Source of the DNA: CAYPTB01 sp964413535
GTDB lineage: Bacteria; Planctomycetota; UBA1135; GCA-002686595
Length of the DNA: 64,000 nucleotides
Direction: 5' to 3'
Assembly: GCA_964413535.1 (NCBI GenBank)
Contig: CAYPTB010000007.1
Location: 124,001 to 188,000 of the forward strand
Shown here: positions 7,572 through 15,895 of the stretch, in pieces
Layout: the number at the start of each line of letters is the position of its first letter
Numbering within the stretch: position 1 is the first letter of the stretch
Notes under the pieces: model-generated
Seen by the model: only the letters and a program-made list of their open reading frames with translations
Told to the model about the DNA's origin: nothing
Databases searched by the model: none
Translations under genes and position numbers: made by a program

Positions 7572-7964
7572 ATGGTAGCGAGAGATAATCCTTCGACGCG
7601 CGTCGTTCTCCAGCGCATCCGCAATCGCATCATTGAGTACCTCGAGACCACGGCATCAGTCGAGCGGCAGCGCGCGGATCGAGTCTCCCCGGGCGAGACG
7701 ATCAATCAGTGGGGGGACTGGGTGAATCCGTCATGGCTTCCGAGCTATGTTCCACCTGTCTTCACGCTGCCCGAGCGCGACGCGATCCTCAAGTTCCACG
7801 CGGTGTGGGATGAGGTCGCGAGCTCCGTGCCCAGAGAGGCAGTCATCGTCGATGATGTCGCGCAGTCTGCGCCGTGGCAGCGCCTTGGTGAGGCGGCGCA
7901 GGCGGCCTTGGCCATCTTCGCCACCCGTGGCAAGTTGCCGGAGGATCACGAGGTGTCCGAATGA
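7572..7964 (+). CDS. Conserved hypothetical integron-cassette protein
   Basis: A 130-residue protein from ATG 7572, only 2 nt after the R' box of the reduced attC; an upstream in-frame extension into the previous gene is not needed. The pattern IRNRIIEYLE, then INQWGDWVNP, PVFTLPERDAI, KFHAVWDEV and LAIFATRGKLPEDHE resembles a hypothetical family I have seen repeatedly in cassettes. It is soluble and mixed-charge, with no signal peptide. The function is unknown. Its last 122 nt are overlapped antisense by the read-through tail of the amidohydrolase gene, which is unlike a settled gene arrangement and supports a later insertion of the array here. Confidence 0.7.
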   Translation: MVARDNPSTRVVLQRIRNRIIEYLETTASVERQRADRVSPGETINQWGDWVNPSWLPSYVPPVFTLPERDAILKFHAVWDEVASSVPREAVIVDDVAQSAPWQRLGEAAQAALAIFATRGKLPEDHEVSE

Positions 7965-10077
7965 CGGGGCGACTGCCTAACCCGTCGCTGCAGCTGACCA
8001 GCTGCGCCGGTAGCTGAGCGTTTAGGCGTTGGAGGGATTGCCTGCCGATGAGCAGCGAACGACCGAAGTTGGAGCCAGCCCCGGTTGGCTGCTCCTCGGC
8101 ACGACCTTGGCCTTGATCCCTCGAAGTGATGCGTGCGAAGCGCTTGACGCGTCCTGTGGAGGATACTGCCGGCGCACGCGTTGACCTCGGACATGTGAGC
8201 TTCTCGCGGCGCTCGTTTCGGTCGACTTGCCGTACGTCGGCGCGGCTTCGCTCGCCAAGACGCCGGCTCAGAGCCGCGATCGCGTGACATTCAAAGCGAT
8301 TGGGCGTGCCGCGGTCATCGAACGCGGCGAGTCCAGTCGAGTACTCGTCCGCCGCGTAGAGCACGCGCCCTCCGACGATCGTGTACAGAACGCGCGTCCC
8401 GCGGATCTCATTCTCGGGCACGCGCAGGATGTCGTGCGAGAGCACGGTGACGTCGGCTAGCTTGCCGGGGACGAGCGAGCCCTTCTCGCCCTCCTCGAAC
8501 GCCGCGTAGGCCGCATCGAGCGTGTAGACGCGCAGGGCCTCCATGCGGGTCATGCGCTGGTCGGGGAAGAAGAGCTCTCCGCTCGGCGTGCGGCGCGTCA
8601 CCGCCGCGTGGAAGCAGGCGATCGGGTCCACGTCCTCGACCGGCGTGTCCGTCCCGTTCGTCACGACGGCGCCCGAGTCGAGTAGCGCGCGCCACACGTA
8701 GGCGCCCGCGCGCGCGCGGCGCTCGCCCAGGCGCTCCACGACGAACGCCGCGTCCGATGTGCAGTGCACGGCTTGCATGGACGCGATCACGCCGAGCTCT
8801 GCGAAGCGCGGCACGTCGTCGGGATGGAGGTGCTGCGCGTGCTCGATGCGCCAGCGCCGGTCCGCCGGGCCGCGGCCCGCGAACGCGCGCTCGTACACGT
8901 CGAGCACCTCGCGGTTCGCGCGGTCGCCGATCGCGTGCACGCAGAGCTGCATCCCGTGCTCGAGCGCGAGCTCGGCCGTGCGCTCGAGCGACGCGATCGG
9001 CACCGTCTCGAGCCCCGTGCTCGACGGCAGGTCCGCGTAGGGCTCGAGCAGCCACGCGCCGTGCGAGCCGAGTGCGCCGTCCACCGACACCTTGATCCCG
9101 CCGACGGAGAGGTGCCCGCTGCCGAGGCCGAGGAGCGGGTAGCCCGCGAGGCCAGCCTCCAGCCGCTCGTTCGGCTCGCGCAGCATCACCCACAGGCGCA
9201 GCCCGAGCTCGCCCTCCTCCGCCAGCTCGCGCAGGAGCGCCACGTCCTCGAACGACGAGCCGGCGTCCTGGAAGCTCGTGACGCCCTTCGCGAGGCACTC
9301 GTCGCGCGCGAGCAAGGCCGCCCGCCGCCGAAGGGCGCGCCGACTCGCGCCGTCTCCGGACGCGCCGGAGAGCACCGGCGCGAGTAGCTCCTTCGCCGTC
9401 TCGCGGAACACGCCGATCGGCTCGCCCGCCGCGTCCCGCACGATCTCGCCGCCCGGCGGATCGGGGGTGTCGCGGTCGACGCCTGCGAGCTCCATCGCCC
9501 GCGCGTTCGCGAGGCTCGCGTGCCCGCTCGCATGGACGAGCACGACGGGGTTCTCGGGCGACACGGCGGAGAGCGCGTCATGCACGGGCAGCCCCTGCAC
9601 GGCCGGCTCGGGCGCGCGCTCCCACTTCGACTGGTGCCAGCCGCGCCCGCGCACGAGTTCGCCGGGCTTCGCCGCGCGCACTGCGTCCGCCACGAGCGCG
9701 ACGACCTCGTCGAAGCTCCGCGTGCGCGAGAGATCGAGCTGCATGCGCATGTCGCCGAGCCCGAGGAAGTGCCCGTGCCCCTCGACGAAGCCCGGCACCG
9801 CGAGCGCGCCGTCGAGCTCGATCACACGCGTGTTTGGCCCGACGAGCGCCGCGACCTCCTCCGCGCTCCCGAGCGCGAGGATCCGCCCGTCCGCCGCCGC
9901 GAGCGCCTCCGCCTCCGGCCGCGCCGGATCGAGCGTCACGATCCGCCCGCCCGTCAGCACGAGCTCGGCCTTCGGACTGCGCCCGTCCGTGCTCGCGCAC
10001 GCGGCGAGGAGCAGAGCGAGCACGGCGAGCGCGCGGGTCCGCGCTCGATCGCAGCCACGGGTGCGAATCGAGGGCAT
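7843..10077 (-). CDS. Amidohydrolase-family lipoprotein (YtcJ-like) with abnormal C-terminal extension
   Basis: ATG 10077 has GGAGG 4 nt before it and begins a lipoprotein signal with lipobox LLAAC. The metal-dependent hydrolase fold of the 'amidohydrolase 3' group follows. GFVEGHGHFLG carries the first two metal-binding His, VHAIGDRANREV and RIEHAQHLHPDD carry later His ligands, and NGTDTPVEDVDP holds the catalytic Asp. The family normally ends soon after IVGGRVLYA, here near 8341, which gives about 579 residues. Instead no stop is met and the frame runs 165 more codons through the spacer and antisense into the last integron cassette, stopping at 7843. The substrate is not predictable; relatives hydrolyse amide or ester bonds outside the cytoplasm. 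The extension is probably an accident of the integron junction and may make the protein unstable. Confidence 0.85.
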   Translation of the reverse strand: MPSIRTRGCDRARTRALAVLALLLAACASTDGRSPKAELVLTGGRIVTLDPARPEAEALAAADGRILALGSAEEVAALVGPNTRVIELDGALAVPGFVEGHGHFLGLGDMRMQLDLSRTRSFDEVVALVADAVRAAKPGELVRGRGWHQSKWERAPEPAVQGLPVHDALSAVSPENPVVLVHASGHASLANARAMELAGVDRDTPDPPGGEIVRDAAGEPIGVFRETAKELLAPVLSGASGDGASRRALRRRAALLARDECLAKGVTSFQDAGSSFEDVALLRELAEEGELGLRLWVMLREPNERLEAGLAGYPLLGLGSGHLSVGGIKVSVDGALGSHGAWLLEPYADLPSSTGLETVPIASLERTAELALEHGMQLCVHAIGDRANREVLDVYERAFAGRGPADRRWRIEHAQHLHPDDVPRFAELGVIASMQAVHCTSDAAFVVERLGERRARAGAYVWRALLDSGAVVTNGTDTPVEDVDPIACFHAAVTRRTPSGELFFPDQRMTRMEALRVYTLDAAYAAFEEGEKGSLVPGKLADVTVLSHDILRVPENEIRGTRVLYTIVGGRVLYAADEYSTGLAAFDDRGTPNRFECHAIAALSRRLGERSRADVRQVDRNERREKLTCPRSTRAPAVSSTGRVKRFARITSRDQGQGRAEEQPTGAGSNFGRSLLIGRQSLQRLNAQLPAQLVSCSDGLGSRPVIRTPRDPPATCHGWRRWPRPPAPPHQGAATAQTARHHRR
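7975..8027 (+). repeat. Degenerate terminal attC site
   Basis: R'' is GCCTAAC (7975-7981). The other end reads GCGTTTAGGC (8018-8027), the R' consensus GCGTTAGGC with one extra T. Inside, GCTGCAGCTGAC pairs with GTAGCTGAGC, leaving unpaired bases as in real attC hairpins. The inserted T should impair recombination. No further cassette follows. Confidence 0.65.
8028..8340. other. Spacer between cassette array and amidohydrolase coding region
   Basis: About 310 nt after the last attC with no recognisable plus-strand gene. On the minus strand it is open and translated as the C-terminal extension of the amidohydrolase, but the encoded residues (Arg/Ser-rich, no family pattern) do not look like protein under selection. 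I see no terminator, insertion sequence end or attachment repeat. Confidence 0.5.
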
Positions 10078-10301
10078 GAGTCCTCCGGTCGGGGAGCGCG
10101 GATGATGCTCGGCGGGACTGCTCTCGTCGAGCCGAACCCCGCCGGCCGACGGGAGCATCACCCGCGGCCGCCGCGGGAGGCGACACGGTTCGGTGACGCC
10201 GACCCGAGCCTCCCGATGGTACCCAGCTCGACGACGGGTGCCGGGCTCGACACGGAGGAGACTCGCGTCGTGCGCAGCCCCGGCTGCTTAGACTTCCCCG
10301 C

Positions 10302-11558
10302 GTGAGCTCGACGCCGGCCGGCACCACCGGGACCCCGATCCTGGACTGTCTGGAGCCCATTCCCGAGCGGGTCGTTCGGACCCCGAGGCTCGGACCCGGA
10401 GCGCTGGCCTGTCTGTTCGTCCTGATCGCCGTGCTCTCGTTCACTTTGCACTCGTACTCACCGGACTACCGGAGCGGGTTGGCGAGCCTCCGCAACTGGA
10501 TCTCCCCGGACGCCGCGCAGGGATCGTCGGGCCTGTGGATGCTCTCGCTCGTGCTCTCGCTCGTCGTCGCCGTGCCCGCCGCGGTCGTGGTCCACGAGGT
10601 GGGGCACGTGGTCGGCGGGCTGTGTGCCGGCCTGCGCTTCGAGTCGCTCCACGTCGGGCGGCTCCACGTCGACCGCTCCCTGCGTGTCTCGTTCCGCGGC
10701 ACGACGCCGGGCTACCTGGGCGGCGCCGTGCTCCACCCGGTGACGCGGGAGCGGCTGCGCGCGCGCATGGCCGTCATGGTGCTCGCCGGCCCCGGGGCGA
10801 ACCTGCTGAGCGGAGCCGCCGCGCTTCTCTTCCTGCCGTCGGGCGTCCTCGCCTCCGCGTTCGTCGGCGTGTCGCTCTTCCTCGCGGTGAGCGCGCTGCT
10901 CCCGATCCGCGACGCCTTCTCGGTGCGGGACGGATGCCGCCTCTGGATGCTCTTCCGCCACCGCCCGGCGGGCGACCGCTGGCTCGCCATCGCGTACCTC
11001 GGCGCCGCGCTGCGCGGCGGAGCGATGCCGGAGACGTGGCCGGCGGAGACGGTGGAGGACGCCGTCGCGCACGTCGACGATTCGTCCGACACGGTGCTCG
11101 GGCACGCGCTCGCCTTCTCGGCCGCCCTGCACCGCAAGGACGATCGGCGCGCGGCGCTGATGCTGGAGACCTGCTTGCGGCACGTGGGCCGTGCGCCCGC
11201 GCTGCGCGGGCCGCTCGCGAGCGACGCGGCCGTGTTCCAGGCGCGGCGGCGCGGTCGCGTGGACCTCGCGCAGCTTTGGCTGGCTCGGGTGCCGGACGCG
11301 CCCGTGTGGCTGCGGCAGCGGGTCGAAGCCGCGATCCTCGAGGCGCAGGGCGACCAGGCCCGCGTGCTCGAGAAGCTCGACGAGCACGAGGCGTCGATTC
11401 GCGCGCTGCCGGACGCCGCGCAGCGCGAGATTCTGCTGCGCTTCCTCGAGCGCTGGAGGTCGGAGCTCCGAGCCTCGGCTGCGGATGCAGGGGTCGCGAG
11501 CCCGACCGCGCCGGCGTGCCCGCCCTCCGGCCCAGTCGGAGTCGACGCGACGACGTAA
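10302..11558 (+). CDS. M50-like intramembrane zinc metalloprotease
   Basis: A 418-residue protein starting at GTG 10302; no convincing ribosome-binding site is seen. A hydrophobic segment at residues ~32-48 is followed by a second one holding VVVHEVGHVVGG, the HExxH zinc motif inside a membrane helix, as in site-2 proteases and SpoIVFB. Further hydrophobic stretches lie around residues 155-210 (MAVMVLAGPGANLLSG, then FVGVSLFLAVSALLPI with RDAF), where this family places its third metal ligand in a PxxDG-like motif; here LPIRDAFSVRDG may play that part. The last ~190 residues are soluble and helical. A substrate and partner are not evident. The gene stands alone, followed convergently by a CGNR regulator gene. 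Confidence 0.8.
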   Translation: MSSTPAGTTGTPILDCLEPIPERVVRTPRLGPGALACLFVLIAVLSFTLHSYSPDYRSGLASLRNWISPDAAQGSSGLWMLSLVLSLVVAVPAAVVVHEVGHVVGGLCAGLRFESLHVGRLHVDRSLRVSFRGTTPGYLGGAVLHPVTRERLRARMAVMVLAGPGANLLSGAAALLFLPSGVLASAFVGVSLFLAVSALLPIRDAFSVRDGCRLWMLFRHRPAGDRWLAIAYLGAALRGGAMPETWPAETVEDAVAHVDDSSDTVLGHALAFSAALHRKDDRRAALMLETCLRHVGRAPALRGPLASDAAVFQARRRGRVDLAQLWLARVPDAPVWLRQRVEAAILEAQGDQARVLEKLDEHEASIRALPDAAQREILLRFLERWRSELRASAADAGVASPTAPACPPSGPVGVDATT

Positions 11559-11596
11559 CGGCCGGGCGGCGTTCGGCGCGATCCGGGTTCGGGGCC

Positions 11597-12235
11597 CTAT
11601 GCGCCGCTCGAACGGCGGCCCTTGGCGCGCCCGCGCTTGCGGCGGTAGTAGCTGCGGGCCTTGACGCGGTCGCCGCAGCTCTTCTTGCACCAGCGGCGGC
11701 CCTTGTTCTTCGAGGTGTCGAGGAAGAGCCAGTCGCACTCGCCGCACTTCTTGAGCAGCGCGAGCTCGGACGGGGAGTCGAGCAGGTCGGCGGCGGACTC
11801 GACGAGCGCCCAGCGCATGGCTTCGACGTCGTCCGTGCTCGCGCGCGTCCAGACCGGCGACGTCGACGACCACTCGAGCTTCCGATGGCGGCTCGCCTCC
11901 CGGAGCTCGCGGTTGAACGCGCGCAGGTCCGCCGCCGTCGGAGCGCGGTGCTCCAGCGCGCACAGGAGCAGGCGGTAGACGGTCTCGCGCAACGCGAGCA
12001 TGCGCGCGAACGTGCGGGCCTCGGCGGGTCGCCGCTTCGAGCCCTTCGTTCGCGAGGCCGCGCGCTCGGGCAGCAGGCCGGAGCGCTCGCCGAACACGAG
12101 GAGGTCGCGGTAGGACTGCAGCCGTTCGCGCGGCGCCGAGCTCGCGCGGCCGCCGGTCGTGTTGACGAAGTCCAGACAGGGGAGCCCGCCGACCAGCGGG
12201 ATGCGGTCGACGGGTGTGAACGCTCGGTGGCCCAT
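11597..12235 (-). CDS. CGNR zinc-finger / ABATE-domain regulator
   Basis: A 212-residue protein from ATG 12235, chosen because MGHRAFTPV leads directly into the conserved LVGGLPCLDFVNT of the ABATE (DUF1470) domain. The C-terminal zinc ribbon is clear: KKCGECDWLFLDTSKNKGRRWC, then KKSCGDRVKARSYYRR. The family's signature CGNR is CGDR here, a conservative Asn-to-Asp change at the naming residue. These proteins are predicted transcription regulators responding to stress or small molecules. The start lacks a Shine-Dalgarno sequence. A 12-bp palindrome lies 30 nt upstream and may be its own operator. Confidence 0.85.
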   Translation of the reverse strand: MGHRAFTPVDRIPLVGGLPCLDFVNTTGGRASSAPRERLQSYRDLLVFGERSGLLPERAASRTKGSKRRPAEARTFARMLALRETVYRLLLCALEHRAPTAADLRAFNRELREASRHRKLEWSSTSPVWTRASTDDVEAMRWALVESAADLLDSPSELALLKKCGECDWLFLDTSKNKGRRWCKKSCGDRVKARSYYRRKRGRAKGRRSSGA

Positions 12236-12264
12236 CGAGGGCTCGATGATATCACTACTGTAGG

Positions 12265-12276
12265 CTAGTTGACTAG
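12265..12276. promoter_or_regulatory. 12-bp palindrome CTAGTTGACTAG, possible operator
   Basis: Arms CTAGT and ACTAG flank a TG centre, in an AT-richer pocket between the CGNR regulator gene and the decarboxylase relic. Placement fits an autoregulatory operator, but a 12-bp palindrome alone is weak evidence. Confidence 0.35.
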
Positions 12277-12307
12277 TGAGAACAGCGCCGATAGTCTCAC
12301 GGTCGCC

Positions 12308-12620
12308 ATGGCGTTCATCGGTGCCACGAGGGGCGGCCTCCCGGCGGGCGACGAGCGCCTGCTGCGCGCCGGGGCCGAGCATGCGATCGGCTACCTCGCG
12401 ACCCTGTCCGACCGCTCCGTCTTCCCCGCTCCGGGCCAGTGCGCGGCTAGCGCGGAACGTGCTGGTGCAGCGGAACGACGTGGAACGGCCGGCATGCCAT
12501 GCGCATCAGCGTCTCGTCGTGGGCCACGAGCGACGACGACGTCGAGCAGAGCCTCGCGGCCATCGTGGAGATCGCGAAGCGCCGCGCGCGCACTCGAGGT
12601 ACGGATGCCCGCTCGAACCG
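12308..12620 (+). pseudogene. Relic of a group II PLP-dependent decarboxylase (both ends kept, core deleted)
   Basis: Two separated pieces match the same family in different frames. From 12308, MAFIGATRGGLPAGDERLL then HAIGYLATLSDRSVFP resembles the N-terminal helix of pyridoxal-phosphate decarboxylases. From 12451, in another frame and right after a TAG, RGTCWCSGTTWNGRHAM followed by RISVSSWATSDDDVEQSLAA is the characteristic C-terminal end of the same family. The ~400-residue core with the PLP-binding lysine is gone. Remaining sequence between the pieces is only about 15 nt, which suggests one large deletion. The gene cannot make an active enzyme. Confidence 0.75.
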
Positions 12621-12691
12621 CCTCCGGAGCCGCTTCCTGCGCGCTGGCCACCGTCCGCGGCGTTCGCGACGCGCTCGCGCGCGACTGAGCC

Positions 12692-13480
12692 ATGGACTGG
12701 TGGTGGAAGGTCCTGCTGACGCCGGCGCTCCTCGCGCTCGCCACGCTCGTCGGCCGGCGCTTCGGGGATCGAGCGTCCGGTTGGATGGCTGGCCTGCCGT
12801 TGACCTCCGGCCCGATCTCGGTGTTCCTCGCGCTGCAACAGGGATCGCACTTCGCCGCACGGGCGGCGATCGGCACGCTGCTCGGCTGGATCGCCGTGAC
12901 GGGGTTCTGCGTCGCGTACTCGCGCGCGGCGCGCAGCTTGGATTGGATCGCGAGCTCGACCCTCGCGCTCGCTGCGTTCCTCGGAGCGGCGTGGCTCCTG
13001 CGTGAGCTCTCGCCCGCGCTGCTCCCGGCGTTCGTGCTGGCGTTCGCGAGTCCGTCGCTCGCGCTGCGCGCCGTCGGCTCCGCGCGCGGCAACGGGGCAA
13101 GGTCGCCTGCGCCGCGCTGGGACCTCGCGTTCCGCATGGTCGTGGCCACGGCGCTCGTGCTCGTCGTCACCGGCTTCGCCGCGACGCTCGGACCCACGCT
13201 GTCGGGGATGCTCTCGCCGTTCCCGGTGTTCGCGGGGACGCTGGCCGTCTTCGCGCACGTGCAGCGCGGCTCCGCCGCGGCGACCGAAATCCTGCGCGGC
13301 GTGCTCGCTGGCGGCTACGCGTTCGCGTCGTTCTTCGCGGTGGTCGCGGTGGGGCTCGAGCCGATGGGGGCGCTCGCGACCTATCCCCTGGCGGCGGGAG
13401 CCGCGATCGGGGTCGGCGGTGTCGCGTTGACCGCGCTGCATCGGCCTGCGCGCGGCCGAGCTCCCCACGCGGCGGCGTGA
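12692..13480 (+). CDS. Conserved polytopic membrane protein
   Basis: A 262-residue protein from ATG 12692 with about eight hydrophobic segments (for example VLLTPALLALATLVG, LLPAFVLAFASPSLAL, MVVATALVLVVTGFAATLG, GGYAFASFFAVVAVG). Between the first two is a conserved-looking GWMAGLPLTSGPISVFLALQQG, a pattern seen in uncharacterised inner-membrane proteins of proteobacteria and acidobacteria. No catalytic motif or transporter signature is identifiable. It lies just downstream of the decarboxylase relic, without obvious relation. Confidence 0.75.
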   Translation: MDWWWKVLLTPALLALATLVGRRFGDRASGWMAGLPLTSGPISVFLALQQGSHFAARAAIGTLLGWIAVTGFCVAYSRAARSLDWIASSTLALAAFLGAAWLLRELSPALLPAFVLAFASPSLALRAVGSARGNGARSPAPRWDLAFRMVVATALVLVVTGFAATLGPTLSGMLSPFPVFAGTLAVFAHVQRGSAAATEILRGVLAGGYAFASFFAVVAVGLEPMGALATYPLAAGAAIGVGGVALTALHRPARGRAPHAAA

Positions 13481-13629
13481 AGAGAGTCCCGGCCCCCGCG
13501 AAGGAGTGGAGGGGGGCGCAAGGTCGGCACGGCGGCCGGCCGACAGGTATCGGACGGGGCGAGGAGCTCGCGCATCCCGGCGCGCTTCGCGGTCCCTTCC
13601 CTCCCAATCGCTCGCATGCCATCGCTCGC

Positions 13630-15603
13630 ATGGACCCGCGCAACGACCCGCTGCTGAAGAACGCGCCCGAGGTGAAGGGCTACAAGGTCCTCCGGCCCGC
13701 GGTCGTGTACGCGAAGATCGGCCAGGGCGGGATGGGCGCCGTCTATCGCGGCAAGCACCTGAACCTCGACGTCGAAGTCGCGGTGAAGTGCCTGAAGACG
13801 AGTCTCGCAGAGGAGAACGGGGCCTTCGTCGTGCGCTTCCAGCGCGAGGCGAAGCTCGCCGCCGGCATCCAGCACGAGAACCTGATCCGCGTCTTCGACG
13901 TGGCGAGCGAAGGCGGCCTCCACTACCTCGTGATGGAGTACGTCGCGGGCGAGAGCGCGCGGGAGCGCGTCGAGCGCAAGGGACCCCTCGGCGATCGCGA
14001 GGCCGCGACGTTGCTCCTCGGCGCGGCGCGCGGGCTCGCTGCAGCGCACAAGCAGGGGATCGTGCACCGCGACGTCAAGCCGGACAACGTCCTGATCTCG
14101 CGCGACGGCGTCGTGAAGGTGGCCGATCTCGGGATCGCACGCTCGGTCGCCGATCAGGACGTCGCGACGCTGACGCACGGCACGCTCGGTACGCCGCAGT
14201 ACACGCCGCCCGAGCAGTGGGCCGACGCTTCGAAGGTCGGTCCTGCGGCCGACGTCTGGGCGCTCGGAGCGACGGCGTACTTCCTGTTGACGGGGACGAA
14301 CGCGATCCGAGCGGGAAGCTTCGCCGAGTGCGCGCGGCTCGTCTGCGATCGCGACTTCCCCGACGTGCGCCATGCGCGCTCGGGCGTCGATCCTAAGTTG
14401 GCCGCGCTCCTGCAGCGCTGCACGGAGCGCGACCCGGAGCGTCGCCCGCGCGATGCGGCGGAGGTGGCGCGCGAGCTCTCGATCTGGCTCGGCGAGGAGA
14501 ACGCGGACCTCGCGGACGCCGAGGCCGGCTCGCGCCCCGCCGCGGGCGTCCTGGTGTCGCCGCCGCCCGCGACCACGATCGCGGAGATCAAGGTCGAGAT
14601 CGAAACGCGCACGTCCGCCTACCCTGCGCCGGAGAACTGGGAAGCTACGGTGGTCCTGGGCGACTCGCAGCGCACGCCGAAGGAGCGGCGCAAGTCGAAG
14701 GGCCGCGTCTGGGTGGCCGTGGCGTCGTCCGTGCTCCTCGGTTGCGCGGGAGTGGTCGGTTGGAACGTCGCGAACGGCCTGGACGAGCGGGTAGAGGGCG
14801 AGCGCGCTCGTCCTGCGATCCGACTCGACGTTCCGTTGCCCGAAGACCGCACGCTCGTGACGGCCGAGCCCTTCTTCTCGCTGCAGGGCACGATCGAGCA
14901 TCCCGGCGAATCCTCGCTGCGGGTCGAGTTCGGTGCGCGCGAGAGCCCCGTCGAGCTCGGCCCCGATGGATCCTTCGCGCTCCTCTTCGAGCTCGAAGCG
15001 AATCGTCGCGTGCCCGTGCGACTGGCGCTCGGCGACGACGACGCGATCGAGTTCGAGCTCGTCCAGGATTCCGTCGCCCCGGAGCTCGAGCTCGTCGCGC
15101 CTGCAGCCGGTGCGCGGCGAACGTCGGCGAAGGCGATCGAGCTCCTGGTCGCGCTCCACGATGACAATCCGCTGCTCGTGCGGGCGGGGGCGCACGCGCT
15201 CGCGAAGCAGGACCAGGACTACTGGAGGGCCACCGCCGTCGCGTTGCCGATCGAAGGCGAGAACCGCGTGTCGATCGTGGGCTCGGACCGCGCCGGTCAC
15301 GAGGTCTCGCTCGAGCTCACGGTCGTGCGCGACACGCTCGGTCCGCGGCTCCAGGAGCTCCTTCCGCCCGAGGGCGCGGAGCTCGTCCCCGGAAGTCGCG
15401 TCGAGCTCCGGATGGTCTTCGACGAAAGGGTCACGGCGCTCGGCGTGGCGGGCGAGTATCTCTCGCCCGAGAGCGACAGCGCGTCGGTGTGGTTGCAGGT
15501 GCCCCCGGGAGAGACGACGTACGAGGTGCTGATCGAGGCGCTCGACGACTTGCAGAACCTCGAGGAGCGCGTGCTGTCGTTCACGCGCTCGACGGAGCGA
15601 TAG
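13630..15603 (+). CDS. Membrane-anchored Ser/Thr protein kinase with extracytoplasmic domains
   Basis: A 657-residue protein. ATG 13630 (MDPRNDPLLK) is preferred over an upstream start at 13477, although no ribosome-binding site is seen; the 12-nt sequence ATCGCTCGCATG is duplicated just at the start. The kinase domain spans residues ~20-290: glycine loop GQGGMGAVYRG, VAIK-type lysine in AVKCLK, catalytic loop HRDVKPDN, and DLG in place of DFG. The APE region reads GTPQYTPPEQW. A single transmembrane helix follows at about residue 360 (VWVAVASSVLLGCAGVVGW). The C-terminal ~280 residues are beta-rich repeats resembling Ig-like or big-domain modules (APELELVAPAAGA, GPRLQELLPPEGAEL), presumably facing outward. 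This is the Hanks-type kinase layout common in planctomycetes; the ligand and target are unknown. Confidence 0.9.
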   Translation: MDPRNDPLLKNAPEVKGYKVLRPAVVYAKIGQGGMGAVYRGKHLNLDVEVAVKCLKTSLAEENGAFVVRFQREAKLAAGIQHENLIRVFDVASEGGLHYLVMEYVAGESARERVERKGPLGDREAATLLLGAARGLAAAHKQGIVHRDVKPDNVLISRDGVVKVADLGIARSVADQDVATLTHGTLGTPQYTPPEQWADASKVGPAADVWALGATAYFLLTGTNAIRAGSFAECARLVCDRDFPDVRHARSGVDPKLAALLQRCTERDPERRPRDAAEVARELSIWLGEENADLADAEAGSRPAAGVLVSPPPATTIAEIKVEIETRTSAYPAPENWEATVVLGDSQRTPKERRKSKGRVWVAVASSVLLGCAGVVGWNVANGLDERVEGERARPAIRLDVPLPEDRTLVTAEPFFSLQGTIEHPGESSLRVEFGARESPVELGPDGSFALLFELEANRRVPVRLALGDDDAIEFELVQDSVAPELELVAPAAGARRTSAKAIELLVALHDDNPLLVRAGAHALAKQDQDYWRATAVALPIEGENRVSIVGSDRAGHEVSLELTVVRDTLGPRLQELLPPEGAELVPGSRVELRMVFDERVTALGVAGEYLSPESDSASVWLQVPPGETTYEVLIEALDDLQNLEERVLSFTRSTER

Positions 15604-15895
15604 GTGCACGTGCCGCGCGACGAAGACGTCCGCGATGCGCCGCGCGGTCAGCGCGGGCCGCCGAAAAGGGTGCGACCCCAACTCCACCCCGACGATCACG
15701 CTTCCTTCCGGTGGAAAGCGGCCCGCGCCGCGGATTCCGCGGCCGCGCGGCGGTGACGGAGAGCGCTGAGGATTCGCGGCGCTGCGGCGGAGTTGGATCG
15801 AAGGGCGGAAAGGACGTAACGCCGCCCCCGGCGCCCGGATGGGGAGTGCAGCGGTGCGAGTCGCCGCCGCGAACGCCCACCACCACGAGGTAGCC

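Larger units (their letters stand above)
5341..8030 (+). mobile_element. Relic chromosomal integron with a short cassette array
   Basis: The element comprises the IntI C-terminal fragment, an attI-like core site (GTTAGGT at 5742), and cassette genes separated by attC sites at 7175-7236, 7550-7569 (reduced) and 7975-8027 (degenerate). All cassette genes are on the plus strand. Their base composition is visibly lower in GC and richer in TTT/AAT codons than the flanking genes, as expected of cassettes from mixed sources. With only an integrase fragment present, movement would need an integrase supplied elsewhere in the cell. Confidence 0.8.
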
